From: Shinisaurus crocodilurus
Lineage: Eukaryota > Chordata > Lepidosauria > Squamata > Shinisauridae
Assembly (NCBI GenBank): GCA_021292165.1
Contig: CM037876.1
Coordinates: 289,641,938-289,705,937 of the forward strand
Length of the DNA stretch: 64,000 nt
Reading direction: 5' to 3'
The position numbers and the translations under genes are program-made. The notes beneath the pieces are model-generated. The model did no database searches. It was not told where the DNA came from and was given only the letters and a program-made list of their open reading frames with translations. Below are positions 54,517 through 64,000 of this stretch, piece after piece. Within the stretch, counting starts at the first letter, position 1. Each line of letters begins with the position of its first letter.

Positions 54517-54649
54517 AAAAGGTGCCCCTAATTGGGCAGCAGACTTGGGTTTTGTTTTTTTAAATAACAAAACCCAAGTCTGCTGCCCAATTAGGGGCAC
54601 CTTTTGCACTTACTTGTACTTTTGTTTAAAAGTACAAGTAAGTGCAAAA
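54517..54649. repeat. Two adjacent perfect hairpins
   Basis: Hairpin 1: arms 54517-54556 and 54566-54605, 40 of 40 bases complementary, 9-nt loop. Hairpin 2: arms 54602-54623 and 54628-54649, 22 of 22 complementary, 4-nt loop; it overlaps hairpin 1 by a TTTT. Known families in the window do not explain it. Confidence 0.92.
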
Positions 54650-54781
54650 ACCAGAGAGAATTACTAATGTAAACTGGCATGACGTGTGTGCATCATCTAA
54701 AAACAATTTCTTCCATCAAAAACGTTGTCTGGACACAAAGTAGGTTTAAGGTGGTTGAACGAATGGATCGATTATTCCAGG

Positions 54782-55126
54782 GTTAGGCAATGTGGTGCCC
54801 ATGGGCACCAATGCACCCCAGACACCTTCTCGGCGCCCGCCAAGGTACCCTACCCCTTCCACTTTTTTAAAAAAAACACATTTTCTTACCAGCAGCTGGG
54901 ATTGCTGTACAATAGGTTTCTGTTGGTGCTGAGAACTGTGGGTTCAAAGGAGTTGCTTAGTGTGTTGGGGTGGGGCTCAGACCCCAACTCTGCCTTGTGC
55001 TCAGTCTTTGGGGCAAGTCAATTGTCCTTTGTCATGCCTCCCATGGTAGCCATTTTGAGGTGGTGCCCAGAACATTTTTTCAAATTGCCAAATGTGCCCA
55101 GAACCCAAAAAGGTTGCCTGTCCCTA
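54782..55126. mobile_element. hAT-like element
   Basis: ggttaggcaatgtggtgcccatggg at the left; gtggtgcccagaac, caaatgtgccc and ggttgcctgtccctag at the right. The ends are roughly inverted. It belongs to the same loose group as the other CAGGG-type elements. Confidence 0.5.
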
Positions 55127-55361
55127 GATCATTCGAACAAAACTCATCCAATTAATCAATTTAGGGTTGTATCCAATTAACCCTTACCAAGGGAATGGCT
55201 TATGTCAATGGGATGTTCACTAGGGACTATTCCCCCATCTCTCCTGCAGCCCTGAAAAACCAGCTCTGGAGTTTTGGGAGCTCCTCTGGAGCAGATTTTG
55301 TGTGGGAAGGCACACAGGCTGAAAGGTGGAGGAGAGGAGGGAACAGTCTGAGCATGAGCAG

Positions 55362-55587
55362 AAATGGTGAGAGTGTTGGACTGGGACTCAGGAGATCTGA
55401 GTTCAAGTCCCTGCTTGGCCATGAAGCTCACTGGGTGACTTTGAGCCGGTCACTGACTCTCAGCCTAACCTACCTCACAGGGTTGCTGTGAGGATAAAAA
55501 TGGAGAGGCAGAGGAGGATTATGTAAGCCGCTTTGGCTTCCTTGCAGGAAAAAAGGTGGGATATAAATATAATAAATTAAATAATGT
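55362..55587 (+). mobile_element. Sauria-type SINE
   Basis: gtgagagtgttggactggg, gagttcaagtccctgc (B box), gtgactttgagccggtcac, ctaacctacctcacaggg and tail ggtgggatataaatataataaat. The first bases of the head are missing. Confidence 0.87.
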
Positions 55588-55620
55588 TGGATTTCATCCC
55601 AAGGCCACAATCCCATACAG

Positions 55621-56030
55621 CAGGGGTGTTGAATCTCAGGCCTACAGGCCAAATCCAGCCCACCTGGGGTCCCAATCCAGCCCACCTGGGATCCCAATCC
55701 AGCCCTTCCAGGTTTTCCAGATGCCCATGTTTCCTTCCCCTGGCCTCACCCCCTTTCCCATGACCACTGATCTTTTGGTGGCTTTGCTTCTTTTGCAGCC
55801 CCCCCCATCATTCTAAAAGGTTGAAATGCCTCTCTTAAGGCTTGGTTACTGTCAATAAGAGCTTGGAGCTCAAATATGCTGGTATGTTTGGCCCCGTCCC
55901 TTTTGCCCCCTGGCCCCACCCCCACCCCCTTTTCTCTTTGCCCCCACCCACCACTTGAATTTGTGCCTCCTCCTCCAGAGCTTCTCTGAAATTTAATTTG
56001 GCCCTCAAGTTGAAAGTGGTTTGACAGCCT
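55621..56030. mobile_element. hAT-like element, family F relative
   Basis: caggggtgttgaatctcaggcc at the left and ggccctcaagttgaaagtgg at the right; tcctggttactg and gtatgtttggccccgtccc internal words are shared with 24252-24609. A ggtcccaatccagcccacctggg word is tandemly repeated at 55669-55710. Confidence 0.6.
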
Positions 56031-56149
56031 TGCTATGCACACGTCTCTGGGAGTAGATCCCATTGAAGTCAGTGGGACTTTTGTCTGAATAAACATATAT
56101 AGGTTTGCACCGTTAGGCTGCAGTCCTATGGACAGTTAGTTTGGAGCAA

Positions 56150-56600
56150 GACTTACCTTTGAATAAATATACATGCGGCATGATTTCTTTAATCAGATGA
56201 TGAGCCTTGTTCATAAAGCTGGCCTAATGGTCAGATGACATAAGTAGACCTATTTTGCTTGATATTAACCGAGTGCTGGCCATTTATGTTGACATCATGC
56301 ATGGAGGCCTACGACAGATGGGATTTAAATAGGCTCATTCTGTAGCTGTTGAGTCTACTTGATATAATGCAGAAAAGCTCCTAGAACGCAAATGTGCTGT
56401 CTCTTAGGTGAATATGGGGAATTTTCAGTGTACCTTATACCTACCTAGCACCTTTGCATTATGTGAAATGGCTCATGGTAGTAAGTGCCTTCCTTCCTAC
56501 TGACTTTTAAAACCAGTACTTGGACCGTTGTCAAGGAATATTTTTGACTAAATTCATAGTTGGACTGTATGCATTAAGTGTTTTAATAAAGAAAACAAAA
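56150..56600. promoter_or_regulatory. Candidate conserved noncoding element
   Basis: Repeat-free, with tttaatcagatgatgagcc, catttatgttgacatcatgc and gatttaaataggctc. The style suggests constraint; unproven. Confidence 0.35.
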
Positions 56601-57440
56601 TTGTTACTTGATTAGTCGTCAGGAGCCAGTTTTTAATTGGTGGAGCATACTTAGTAGACACATTTTGTTTAAAGGCTATTTTGGGTTTATGTGTTGTTGT
56701 AATAATGAAAAGGAAGTGTTAAGAACAGCTTTTCTCTCTCTAATAATGAAGAAACAAAATAGATTGTGTTTATTAAATTGCAAGTGATTTCATACTTCCT
56801 TCACTGTCTCCAGGACAGTGTTGATGGTTTGGGAATATCCACATTTATTTAAATTTAATTGATTTATTAATTGGTTAAGCAGTAAAAAGGGAAACAATCA
56901 ATTTCAAATTATTTAATCAGCTGAGAGTTGTAGTTCCTAGAACTGTAGGTGCTATGATTTTTTTCCCACTACACCAGAGTATACAGTAGAGCTATGTTGG
57001 ATATTCTCCAATTTTAATTTTCAGGTAGAAACTAGCAGTGTTGGTGAGTAGATTCCCCAGCCCTCCACTCAAAAACACTTGGATTGTTGAAATACCTTTC
57101 TTTGATACTGTTCTGTAACATTCTTTCCATTGGCTTTTGCTTCTTTGGTTGCCTTTTTTCCACCTGGTTCCTGATGCTACTTCCTCCTTTACGGATTAGT
57201 GCCATCCAATCAGAGACCACACAGCATGCATGATGATGTCACAACATTCATGTATGTAGCAGTCACCAAAGCCTAGGGAGAGTAACTGAGAGCCAGTGAA
57301 GGCAAAATGGCAATGTAATTTAACAACCTAAACATTTTCACAAGGAATACTGATAACTTGCTAGAAAAGGCAAGTGTTTTGTTTTTTTGCACTGCTGCAA
57401 ATGTTTGTGAAAAGCTGCAAGTAGTTTTTGGCTCAACACT
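56601..57440. other. No gene; repeat-poor AT-rich sequence
   Basis: No recognised element. A TAAT/ATTA cluster is at 56850-56925. Confidence 0.35.
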
Positions 57441-57446
57441 CTAGTG

Positions 57447-57505
57447 CAGTGGTTTCCAAACTTGTGTCCCCAGATGTTTTTGGCCTACAAGTTTGGAAAC
57501 CACTG
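57447..57505. mobile_element. hAT MITE, family A relative, 59 bp with perfect target duplication
   Basis: Ends CAGTGGTTTCCAAACTTG and CAAGTTTGGAAACCACTG, only 59 bp. Identical 8-mer ctctagtg at 57439-57446 and 57506-57513. Confidence 0.9.
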
Positions 57506-57513
57506 CTCTAGTG

Positions 57514-57980
57514 TATACTTTAAGCTGTGCTGTGTTCCAAACAAACTCTCTACTTTTCAAAGCTAGCTGGGAACAGGAGTTCAAATGTACAGCTCTTCAG
57601 AAGCATGCTGGAATGAATTTAAATGGATGAAACCTCTTGGATTCCTTGGTCAGTAGTGAAACCATTTCAGTCATGCATTTCTATTATTTTAACATACCAT
57701 TAAAAAAAAAACACCAAAAAATGATGCTGAAGCAATTGGTCGGAATATTATTTTTAAAGAAGTCACGGCTTTCCCCCTCTTTTTTCCCCTCCTTTTTTTT
57801 TTCCTCTTGCTTTCTCTGTGAAAACTGTTTCTTTGCCAGTGGCTGACTAGCTTGAAGTCTTTGAAACACTGAGCTTTCTATAAAATCCAAATAATTCTCT
57901 GTAAATCAAAGTACTTGGCATGCTTGCTGCAAAGCCTGAAGCTTTTAAAATTTTTTAAAGGTAATCTCTAGAAAGTAGTT
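57514..57980. other. No gene seen
   Basis: AT-rich with A- and T-runs; no recognised repeat. Confidence 0.35.
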
Positions 57981-57989
57981 TGTACTCAT

Positions 57990-58370
57990 GTTTTCACAGT
58001 GATTAAATATGCAAAGTAATTTTCATGATTATCACCCCGTTCTGAACCAAATCAGATGCAGCTATGCTTCTCTTTGTACAAAGCCAGTTATTGGATCAGA
58101 TTCCAAAACAAATCCCCTGAATTTGGCGGATCATCATTTTAAAAGGGGGCTTGTTAAGGTAATGATTAAATTAAACCACCCCTTTAAGAATATTTAGATC
58201 TGGTCCGCCAAGCGGAACGGTCTAATGGTTTTTAAATTAGAAGCTGCAAATGCTGGCGAATTTCTTTTGTGGGTCAAGTGGGTATTAACAAATGCTAAGG
58301 CTGTTCTCTCTTTTGTCATCACCTTGAAATCTGCAAAGAAAAGCAAAGAGTCGGAAAGACACAAGGAGAG
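57990..58370. promoter_or_regulatory. Candidate conserved noncoding element
   Basis: Repeat-free, motif-dense sequence: aaatatgcaaagtaatttt (POU octamer-like), catgattatcacc, ggtaatgattaaattaaacc, gtttttaaattag. Adjacent ggtccgccaagcggaacgg is a small imperfect palindrome at 58202-58220. Confidence 0.4.
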
Positions 58371-58745
58371 CAGTGTTAGTATTTAACACCACCGGTGCTT
58401 TTAACCAAGGGCAGCATCAGATTTACAAGGTTGGATAGGAGAAGGTATGAGATGATGTTTACCACTAATCTCTTTATACCTCATATGAGAGAGAGAGACT
58501 TAAGCTTGAAGATTCAATGAAGACCCAAATGCATCACATTCCTGCAGGCTTAAGGTTCTGCAAAGGTGTAATAGCCCACTATCCACACATTACTTCTGCT
58601 TCTGGCACATATTAAGCCTGGCATCAGTGTGTGTTATGGCAGCCTAAAAGGCTGTTGAGTTTGGAGGATTTTTGTCGTTCTTGGCAGGAGGTGTAGCAGA
58701 TTCTTGCAGATGTCAGTGAATGAGTTTGCTTTTAGCCTGCACCAG
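58371..58745. other. No gene seen
   Basis: No recognised feature. Confidence 0.35.
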
Positions 58746-58748
58746 GTC

Positions 58749-58883
58749 AGCCTTCCCCAACCTGGTTGCCCGCCAAATATTTTGACCTTCAACTCCCATC
58801 AACCCTAGCCAGGATGGCTAATGGTCAGGAATTCTGGGAGTTGTAGGCCAAATCATATGGAGGGCACCAGGTTGGGGGATGCT
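58749..58883. mobile_element. hAT-like palindromic MITE
   Basis: cagccttccccaacctggt at the left and accaggttgggggatgctg at the right; inner arms ttcaactcccatca and ttctgggagttgtagg. Flanking 8-mers do not match, and several arm mismatches show age. Confidence 0.75.
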
Positions 58884-59727
58884 GTACTAGGCTAAGGGTG
58901 GCCAAACTGGTGTCACCAGTGGTAGAGGCAGCAGGATTTTTTTGGGGGGGTGGCGGCACTCCCAGACAGGGTTAGGAAGGTCTACAGCTAAGGTACAGAG
59001 TCAGAATAACACTCCTGCCTGCCTTTCCAGGGTTGGGCTACTGTTTTCTCACCCGCTTTATAGACTAGAGGAAAAATCATTCCAAGGCACACCACCAGTC
59101 ACACAATGCAATACCTGCATTGCCCACTAGAGTGGTGCTATCTCATAACTCTTGCCATGTAACAAAAAAGCTGGCTAGTTACCATGTGGCAGGCATTAGG
59201 CAAACTATGTATTTTATCCATGTTATCTGCCCCATAGAGAGTAATTGTAAGCATGTTTACTCAGAAATATATCTGAATACAATGTGTCACTGAGTTCAAC
59301 GGGGCATACTTCCCATGGCATAGGATTGCAGTGAATTAACAACAACACAATTGAGTAAGTTTGAAGGAACCAGTCATTTAACAAAAGAACAGGGTCCATC
59401 TTAGCCTGTTTATTGCTGCTTAGTGTTGATTAGGGATGCAAACTTTAGTTGATTGGTTGGTTAGATAAATTGATTAAAAAAAACCCTGTTGATTGACTGA
59501 AAAGCCACCCCACATCCCACCCCAGATTGAGTGGGCAACTTGTGTGTTTTTTTTAAAATTAATTACTTTGAAGCAGGATCATCTTCAAAGCAGGATACCC
59601 TGTTGATAAAACAGCAGGATCATTTCCCCTGGAAATTCCTATTGGATTTACCTTTATCATACAAATTATAGTTTGCCACTTGTAGAGAGCAGGGAGAGCC
59701 AAGGTTTGTGATGACAAAAGTCTGTAA
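58884..59727. other. No gene; short MITE piece
   Basis: 59240-59325 carries the catgtttactcagaaatat ... cataggattgcagtg MITE. Otherwise unclassified. Confidence 0.4.
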
Positions 59728-59832
59728 AGGTGCAATCCTATGCAAGTTTAGACAGAAAAAAGGCCTACAACTCCCAGCATGATGGGAGTTGTAGGCCTTT
59801 TTTTCTGTCTAAACTTGCATAGGATTGCGCTC
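59728..59832. mobile_element. Harbinger-like MITE, family B, complete with TAA duplication
   Basis: 105-bp palindrome, ends AGGTGCAATCCTATGCAAG and CATAGGATTGCGCTC, flanked by TAA (59725-59727 and 59833-59835). Arms pair almost without mismatch over about 50 bp. Confidence 0.88.
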
Positions 59833-60040
59833 TAAGACATCTAAGACAAGAGTTGCTTAGGACTGCAAGATTATCAAAGCAGAAAATATATTCACTTAAG
59901 TGGAGGTTGCTTCAGCTTTTATGAACTGAAGCCAGAGATGTTGGCTTAGATCTAATCAGGACTAAGAAGGCACAATATTAATACAATTCTAATATAAAAA
60001 TGGGGGACAAAACATTATCTGTGAACATTAGAAGCTAAGG

Positions 60041-60173
60041 CAGGGCTCTCCAACCTTGGGTCCCTAGATGTTGCTGGACTACAGCTCCCAGAATCCCTTG
60101 CCATTAGCCATGCTGGCTGGGTATGCTGGGAGCTGTAGGCCAACATCTGGGGACCCAAGGTTGGAGAGCCCTG
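60041..60173. mobile_element. hAT MITE, CAGGGCTCTCC subfamily
   Basis: Ends CAGGGCTCTCCAACCTTGG and its complement; inner arms ctacagctcccag/ctgggagctgtagg. Flanking 8-mers agctaagg and ctctaagt share 5 of 8 bases. Confidence 0.82.
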
Positions 60174-60189
60174 CTCTAAGTGCTCAATG

Positions 60190-60860
60190 CTGTGGCCCCC
60201 AGACAGAGTTTGAGAGGGCCATAGGATGCAGTAAATCTCCCACTCTGAGGATGGAAACCGAGCTCCAGTCTCAGAGGAGGAAATCTGACAGTAGATCTCC
60301 CTGTTGTATCCAGGGCCCTTGGAAGTAAAAATCTGGTTTCACACAAAACTTAGGAAATGAGTAGCCACCTTTTAGTGTTCCTTCCTTGCATGTAGCCAGA
60401 GGCAGACTTGCCAAAGTGGGACAGACCTGCCCTTGCCTTCCCAGTTTAGCATAAATCCTGGGGTGGATTATCTGTGCTTGATCCAGGACATTCAGAAATT
60501 GTGGCCTGGCTCTAGGATCAGACCTACCACAAACCCCATACTCCCTGTCCCACCCCCAAGTCCCTCCCAGATGTCATGGAAGGCTGCTTTGTGCTCCTGA
60601 GGTTGGGACTCTGATGGCGGGAAGGGAGGAAATGGGTGTGGTGAGGGTGGGCCAGTGTGCACTACTAGATCCAAAGGCCTCTCAGCTCCTGTCCTAGTCC
60701 CCAGCAATAGGAGCACATTAGACTGGCTCAGAGGCCCATCCAATGCAAAATTCTTCAAGGGAGGACAGAGATGCAAAATGATCCTCCATCCCTCCCTGCT
60801 GGCAAGAGCCCTCCAATCTTAGAGGCCTCCAATCTTAGAGGTCTCCTTCATTTGTGCATC
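60190..60860. other. No gene; GC-rich unclassified repeat
   Basis: A style similar to 28015-28440 and 40810-41170. tccaatcttagaggcc is tandemly duplicated at 60810-60842. Confidence 0.4.
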
Positions 60861-60865
60861 TAGCC

Positions 60866-61001
60866 CAGGGCTATCCAACCTTAGGTCCCCAGATGTTGCT
60901 GGACTACAGCTCCCAGAATCCCTTGCCATTAGCCATGCTGGTTGGGTATGCTGGGAGCTGTAGGCCAGCAACATCTGGGGACCCAAGGTTGGAGAGCCCT
61001 T
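60866..61001. mobile_element. hAT MITE, CAGGGCTCTCC subfamily, with perfect target duplication
   Basis: 136-bp palindrome, same subfamily as 60041-60173. Identical 8-mer atctagcc at 60858-60865 and 61002-61009. The last base has changed from G to T. Confidence 0.92.
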
Positions 61002-61027
61002 ATCTAGCCGATAGGATTGAGCTCTAA

Positions 61028-61161
61028 AGGTGCAATCCTATGCATGTTTAGGCAGAAAAAAAGTCCAACAACTGCCAGCGTCCTCCAGCCAGCACTGTTG
61101 GCTGGGGAATGCTGGGAGTTGTAGGCTTTTTTTCTGTTTAAACATTCATAGGATTGTGCCC
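61028..61161. mobile_element. Harbinger-like MITE, family B
   Basis: TAA then AGGTGCAATCCTATGCATG at the left; gctgggagttgtagg, ttttctgtttaaac and cataggattgtgccc then TAG at the right. The left inner arm has mutated. Confidence 0.82.
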
Positions 61162-61680
61162 TAGGTGTCCCTTCCAAAAACAGAAAGGCCCCTTCCAATC
61201 ACAGAAGCTTTTTGATCCAGCAGAATCTCCTAATGGTGGGAGGGTGGGGGAGGCCATTTTCATTCACTTTTGCGCCTCTGACACCCTTCCCCCCACCCCT
61301 GGATGATTCCAGAGGGTTCCCCAACCATCTGGAGCAGATTTTCAGGAGTGCAAGGGCTTACAAAGGGAAGGGAGGATTGGCAAAAGTCATCTCCCCCCTT
61401 CTGTCAATGGAATCATCCCATGAGCAGAGCTCTCACTGGCAGAATAGGATCCGAGCCAATGAAGGATGTTGTTTCACACTGTAAAAATGTACAGCTTCCA
61501 TAGCACGTGTTTTAAAATATGGAGAGATAGTGTCAAAGGCAAGGAGAACTTGACAACCATTCCTAATATCCCTTGGCATTTTCTTTGAGCAAAGAGTGTA
61601 AAAATCAAGTTCATAGTATGGAAAACCACAGCAGAGCTCTGCAGCCAAAAACAAAAACAAGAAATACTTCCAGCTACTCA
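61162..61680. other. No gene seen
   Basis: Unclassified; two overlapping frames at 61212-61503 have no domain. Confidence 0.35.
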
Positions 61681-61689
61681 GGAAAGTAA

Positions 61690-62110
61690 TGATTAAATTA
61701 AAAAAATTGCAAATTTGTATTTACCTGATTAGAGAGGAATGGTTGTTTCAGAGTAGTTTTTGTGCACTAGGTAAATAACGTACATGTTAAAAAGATTTAT
61801 AAATATGCATTTAACTACAGGATTCTCTCTGGTCTCTTAGATAATTAATATGCATCGGAGAGCTATCCATTAAAGAATTTTTGGGTCTCTTTTTTTTTTC
61901 TACTTTTAAAAAGCATGAAAGTTAAATACAATAAAAACAACCCTAGAATAATGATATAATTGGGACACATACCACAGAAAACAGGCTGGTGCTAAGATGA
62001 AATGAAGGTGAAGATTATGTCAGCTTAATTGCTTCTTGAATGCCTCTTGATTTTTGTTCAAGTTAAGGCTCTGTCTTAAAGAACAGGTGGTGTTTTTAAT
62101 AGATGGAAAA
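61690..62110. promoter_or_regulatory. Candidate conserved noncoding element
   Basis: Repeat-free AT-rich sequence with atttacctgattag, gataattaatatgcatcgg, aaatatgcatttaac and cagcttaattgc. Octamer- and homeodomain-like words are dense. Conservation not tested. Confidence 0.35.
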
Positions 62111-63040
62111 TTAATCTCATGCCATCCAACATTGCACCGAGGAAAACAGGGAAATAGGGACATACTTGTATACTTGTTATAGCCTTATTATACCAAGTTT
62201 GCATGCACCCCTTTGCACCCCCCAGCTTCCATTTCTGAGGGCCCTTCTCCCCTCGCTATATGCCGTACTTTGGTGATGACAAAGCCCTGTTCACAAGTTG
62301 GATCCATGTTGAATAAATGTATGGGGGAGAGAGCAGGCTCACACACACCTACCAGCCCCACATGGGTCTCCAGGCTTTCACCCAAACATGAGACAGAGCC
62401 CATGTGCATGAGTGTACATGCATAGGTTGGGAGCAGGACCAACAAGGTACAATCCCCCTGCATGTGTTCATTCTGCACACATGAAGGCATGAGTAGTTAT
62501 GGTCACAGAAGTGTGATGGATGTAGTCTGAACTACATTTCTTTCCTGGAAGAGAACGTGGGCTCAAAGAACTTCTTCCACCACACTTAGAATTTCTGTCT
62601 TTGCTTTTCATTTACTCTACAGTAGCCTGCCCTTCACAGGCTTCTGAAGCTGTGTGTAATAGTAAACTGGCCATCATAGTTTCCTTCTTTGGCAAAGATA
62701 AGAAAGTTTAATAGAGTGTTGGCACTCCCACGTAGGAGAAAGAGTGAGACACTGTTGTTGGGTGAACTAGGGCCACAACTTCATTTATCTGTTTACAAGC
62801 AGCGAGGCAAACCAGCTTTGTGGGAATGACATGAAGCGGAGGTCAGGCAGGGGGAGTTGCCCCAGGACTTCCTCTTACATTAATGTTATGGGAAAGCTCA
62901 TCCCTAGTGCAAGCCAATGTCTCTAGCTTGTGTCGGGATGACCACCTTTCAATGAAGGAGGCCCTCCCAGCTCACAGTCCCCTATGGTTTTGAGCATGTG
63001 CTCTGGGTTGGCCTGTAGGGCAGCCTTTTATGAATCACCC
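62111..63040. other. No gene seen
   Basis: No recognised repeat or coding signal. Confidence 0.35.
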
Positions 63041-63410
63041 AAAAAAGAGGAAATGCATCACTGGGGCCCCGGGGGCCCCAGTGATGGTGGACAAAAGAGG
63101 GCACCGCTTTGCACAAAAGTTGCATATGCTAATTTATACACACAGATACAAATTTAGAAATATTTATTATAATTTAAATAGAAATGCAATGGATCTCATC
63201 ATAGTATGGATATGGAAGACTCTGACTTGCTCAGCCTGCTCTCCAGGCGCTGTTGAAGGGCAGCAGCTTCAAGGTCCCTCTCTTCCTTCTGATGGTTCTT
63301 TAAACCTGACTTGGACTGGACAGCCCTTCAAGTCAAGGATGCCTTCAAAACAGAGGACGGTCCTCTTACAGCCCTTTAAATAGAGGAGTGTCCTCTGTCA
63401 AAGAGGATGG
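63041..63410 (+). repeat. Interspersed repeat family E with an internal GC palindrome
   Basis: Family words in order (gaggaaatgcatcac, gttgcatatgctaattt, gaagactctgactt, ggactggacagcccttc, aacagaggacgg). A perfect 31-bp palindrome (63056-63086) interrupts the start. Confidence 0.82.
63056..63086. repeat. Perfect 31-bp GC-rich palindrome
   Basis: Arms catcactggggcccc (63056-63070) and ggggccccagtgatg (63072-63086) with one central base. Confidence 0.92.
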
Positions 63411-64000
63411 GGCTAACTTTTGTGTACTGCCTCTTTAAGAGGTAAGCCCCCGAAGGCCTCAGGGCTAGCAGGCCATGGGAGAGGAACAGAAGGGAATGCT
63501 TTTACTTTGGGGGAGAAGCCAGTAGGGCCTGCAGAACTGCCTGAGAGGCCAGGACAATCCTGGGCCTATACAACTGTATCAGCTACGTGAACCATTGTTT
63601 GGTTAAGTTGTTGATAATCCCTAGCAAGTCAGAGTTTGTTGCTCTGTGTTCATGTACGGTAAGTTATAATACATACCAGTTGAGTTTGAAGACATCTGGG
63701 ATGTGCTACTATTTTCCATATACAAAACTAATAGCATTTTTAGAAGGCACTCCCAGTTGAAGCTTTCATAATCCTGGTTTCAAAAAGGGAAGAAAAGATG
63801 AACTGACCCTTTTCAAATGCTCTGTGAACATATGGATTCCATTTACTTGTTTATTTGTTCATTAAAAGTTTTTTGTTTTTTTTAACTGCCCTTAATCTTT
63901 GCAGATGTCAGGGCGGTGTACAAGAATGCGAGAAAAATTATCATACAAATATAATAAAAACAATGAAACCACATCATCATAATGTAACCAAGGAAGGCAG
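63411..64000. other. No gene; LINE-tail-like end
   Basis: 63845-63990 (ttaaaag...gggcggtgtacaag...aaatataataaaaac) resembles an L2-type 3' end running out of the window. The rest is unclassified. Confidence 0.4.

Overview
This is vertebrate nuclear DNA that most likely comes from a squamate reptile (lizard or snake). The evidence is the mix of interspersed repeats: Sauria-type tRNA-derived SINEs, CR1 LINE copies ending in ATTCTATG-like 3' tails, L2-type and L1-type LINE remains, many short palindromic hAT and Harbinger-like DNA transposons, solo-LTR-like segments and abundant simple repeats (TTC, AAT, CAT, CTAT, TG, GA). I find no convincing host protein-coding exon, no functional rRNA or tRNA gene, and nothing bacterial. 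The long open frames are either retrotransposon remains or translations of simple repeats and MITE palindromes. The window reads as intergenic or large-intron DNA.

Layout. 0-3 kb: a degenerate GGCAG-rich minisatellite, a GAGTC-rich block, and a CR1 inserted in a hAT MITE. 4-10 kb: TTC and AAT arrays, an L2 3' end, two related LTR-like pieces, a hAT MITE with a perfect target duplication (6958-7154) and an L2 split by a hAT. 10-18 kb: a reversed L2, an LTR-like block, an L1 ORF2 remnant and a Sauria SINE. 18-23 kb: the densest nesting, with CR1, an L2 carrying two MITEs, a SINE carrying a MITE, and a 155-bp palindrome. 23-30 kb: Sauria SINEs, unclassified GC-rich repeats and an LTR-like block. 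30-32 kb: the longest CR1 copy (440-codon open frame with RT motifs) followed by a 636-bp solo LTR with a 5-bp target duplication. 32-36 kb: a GC-rich block with a 34-bp tandem repeat, a MITE, and two copies of a 250-bp repeat (family E). 37-43 kb: a 5S-rRNA/CR1 chimera, SINEs, CR1 copies and another CR1-in-hAT nest. 44-52 kb: L2 pieces, LTR-like blocks, and a family E copy hit by two MITEs. 52-64 kb: fewer recent repeats, several AT-rich stretches that look like candidate conserved noncoding elements, a pair of adjacent perfect hairpins at 54.5 kb, and more MITEs.

How the parts relate. CR1, L2 and L1 encode (in broken form) the reverse transcriptases of three LINE clades. SINEs and MITEs are non-autonomous and depend on enzymes encoded elsewhere. 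Nesting gives a relative order: L2, family E and older hAT elements are hosts; CR1 copies and the palindromic hAT and Harbinger-like MITEs are the later invaders. Perfect 8-bp duplications around several hAT MITEs suggest comparatively recent movement. All assignments come from reading the sequence and remembered family features; no database search was run.
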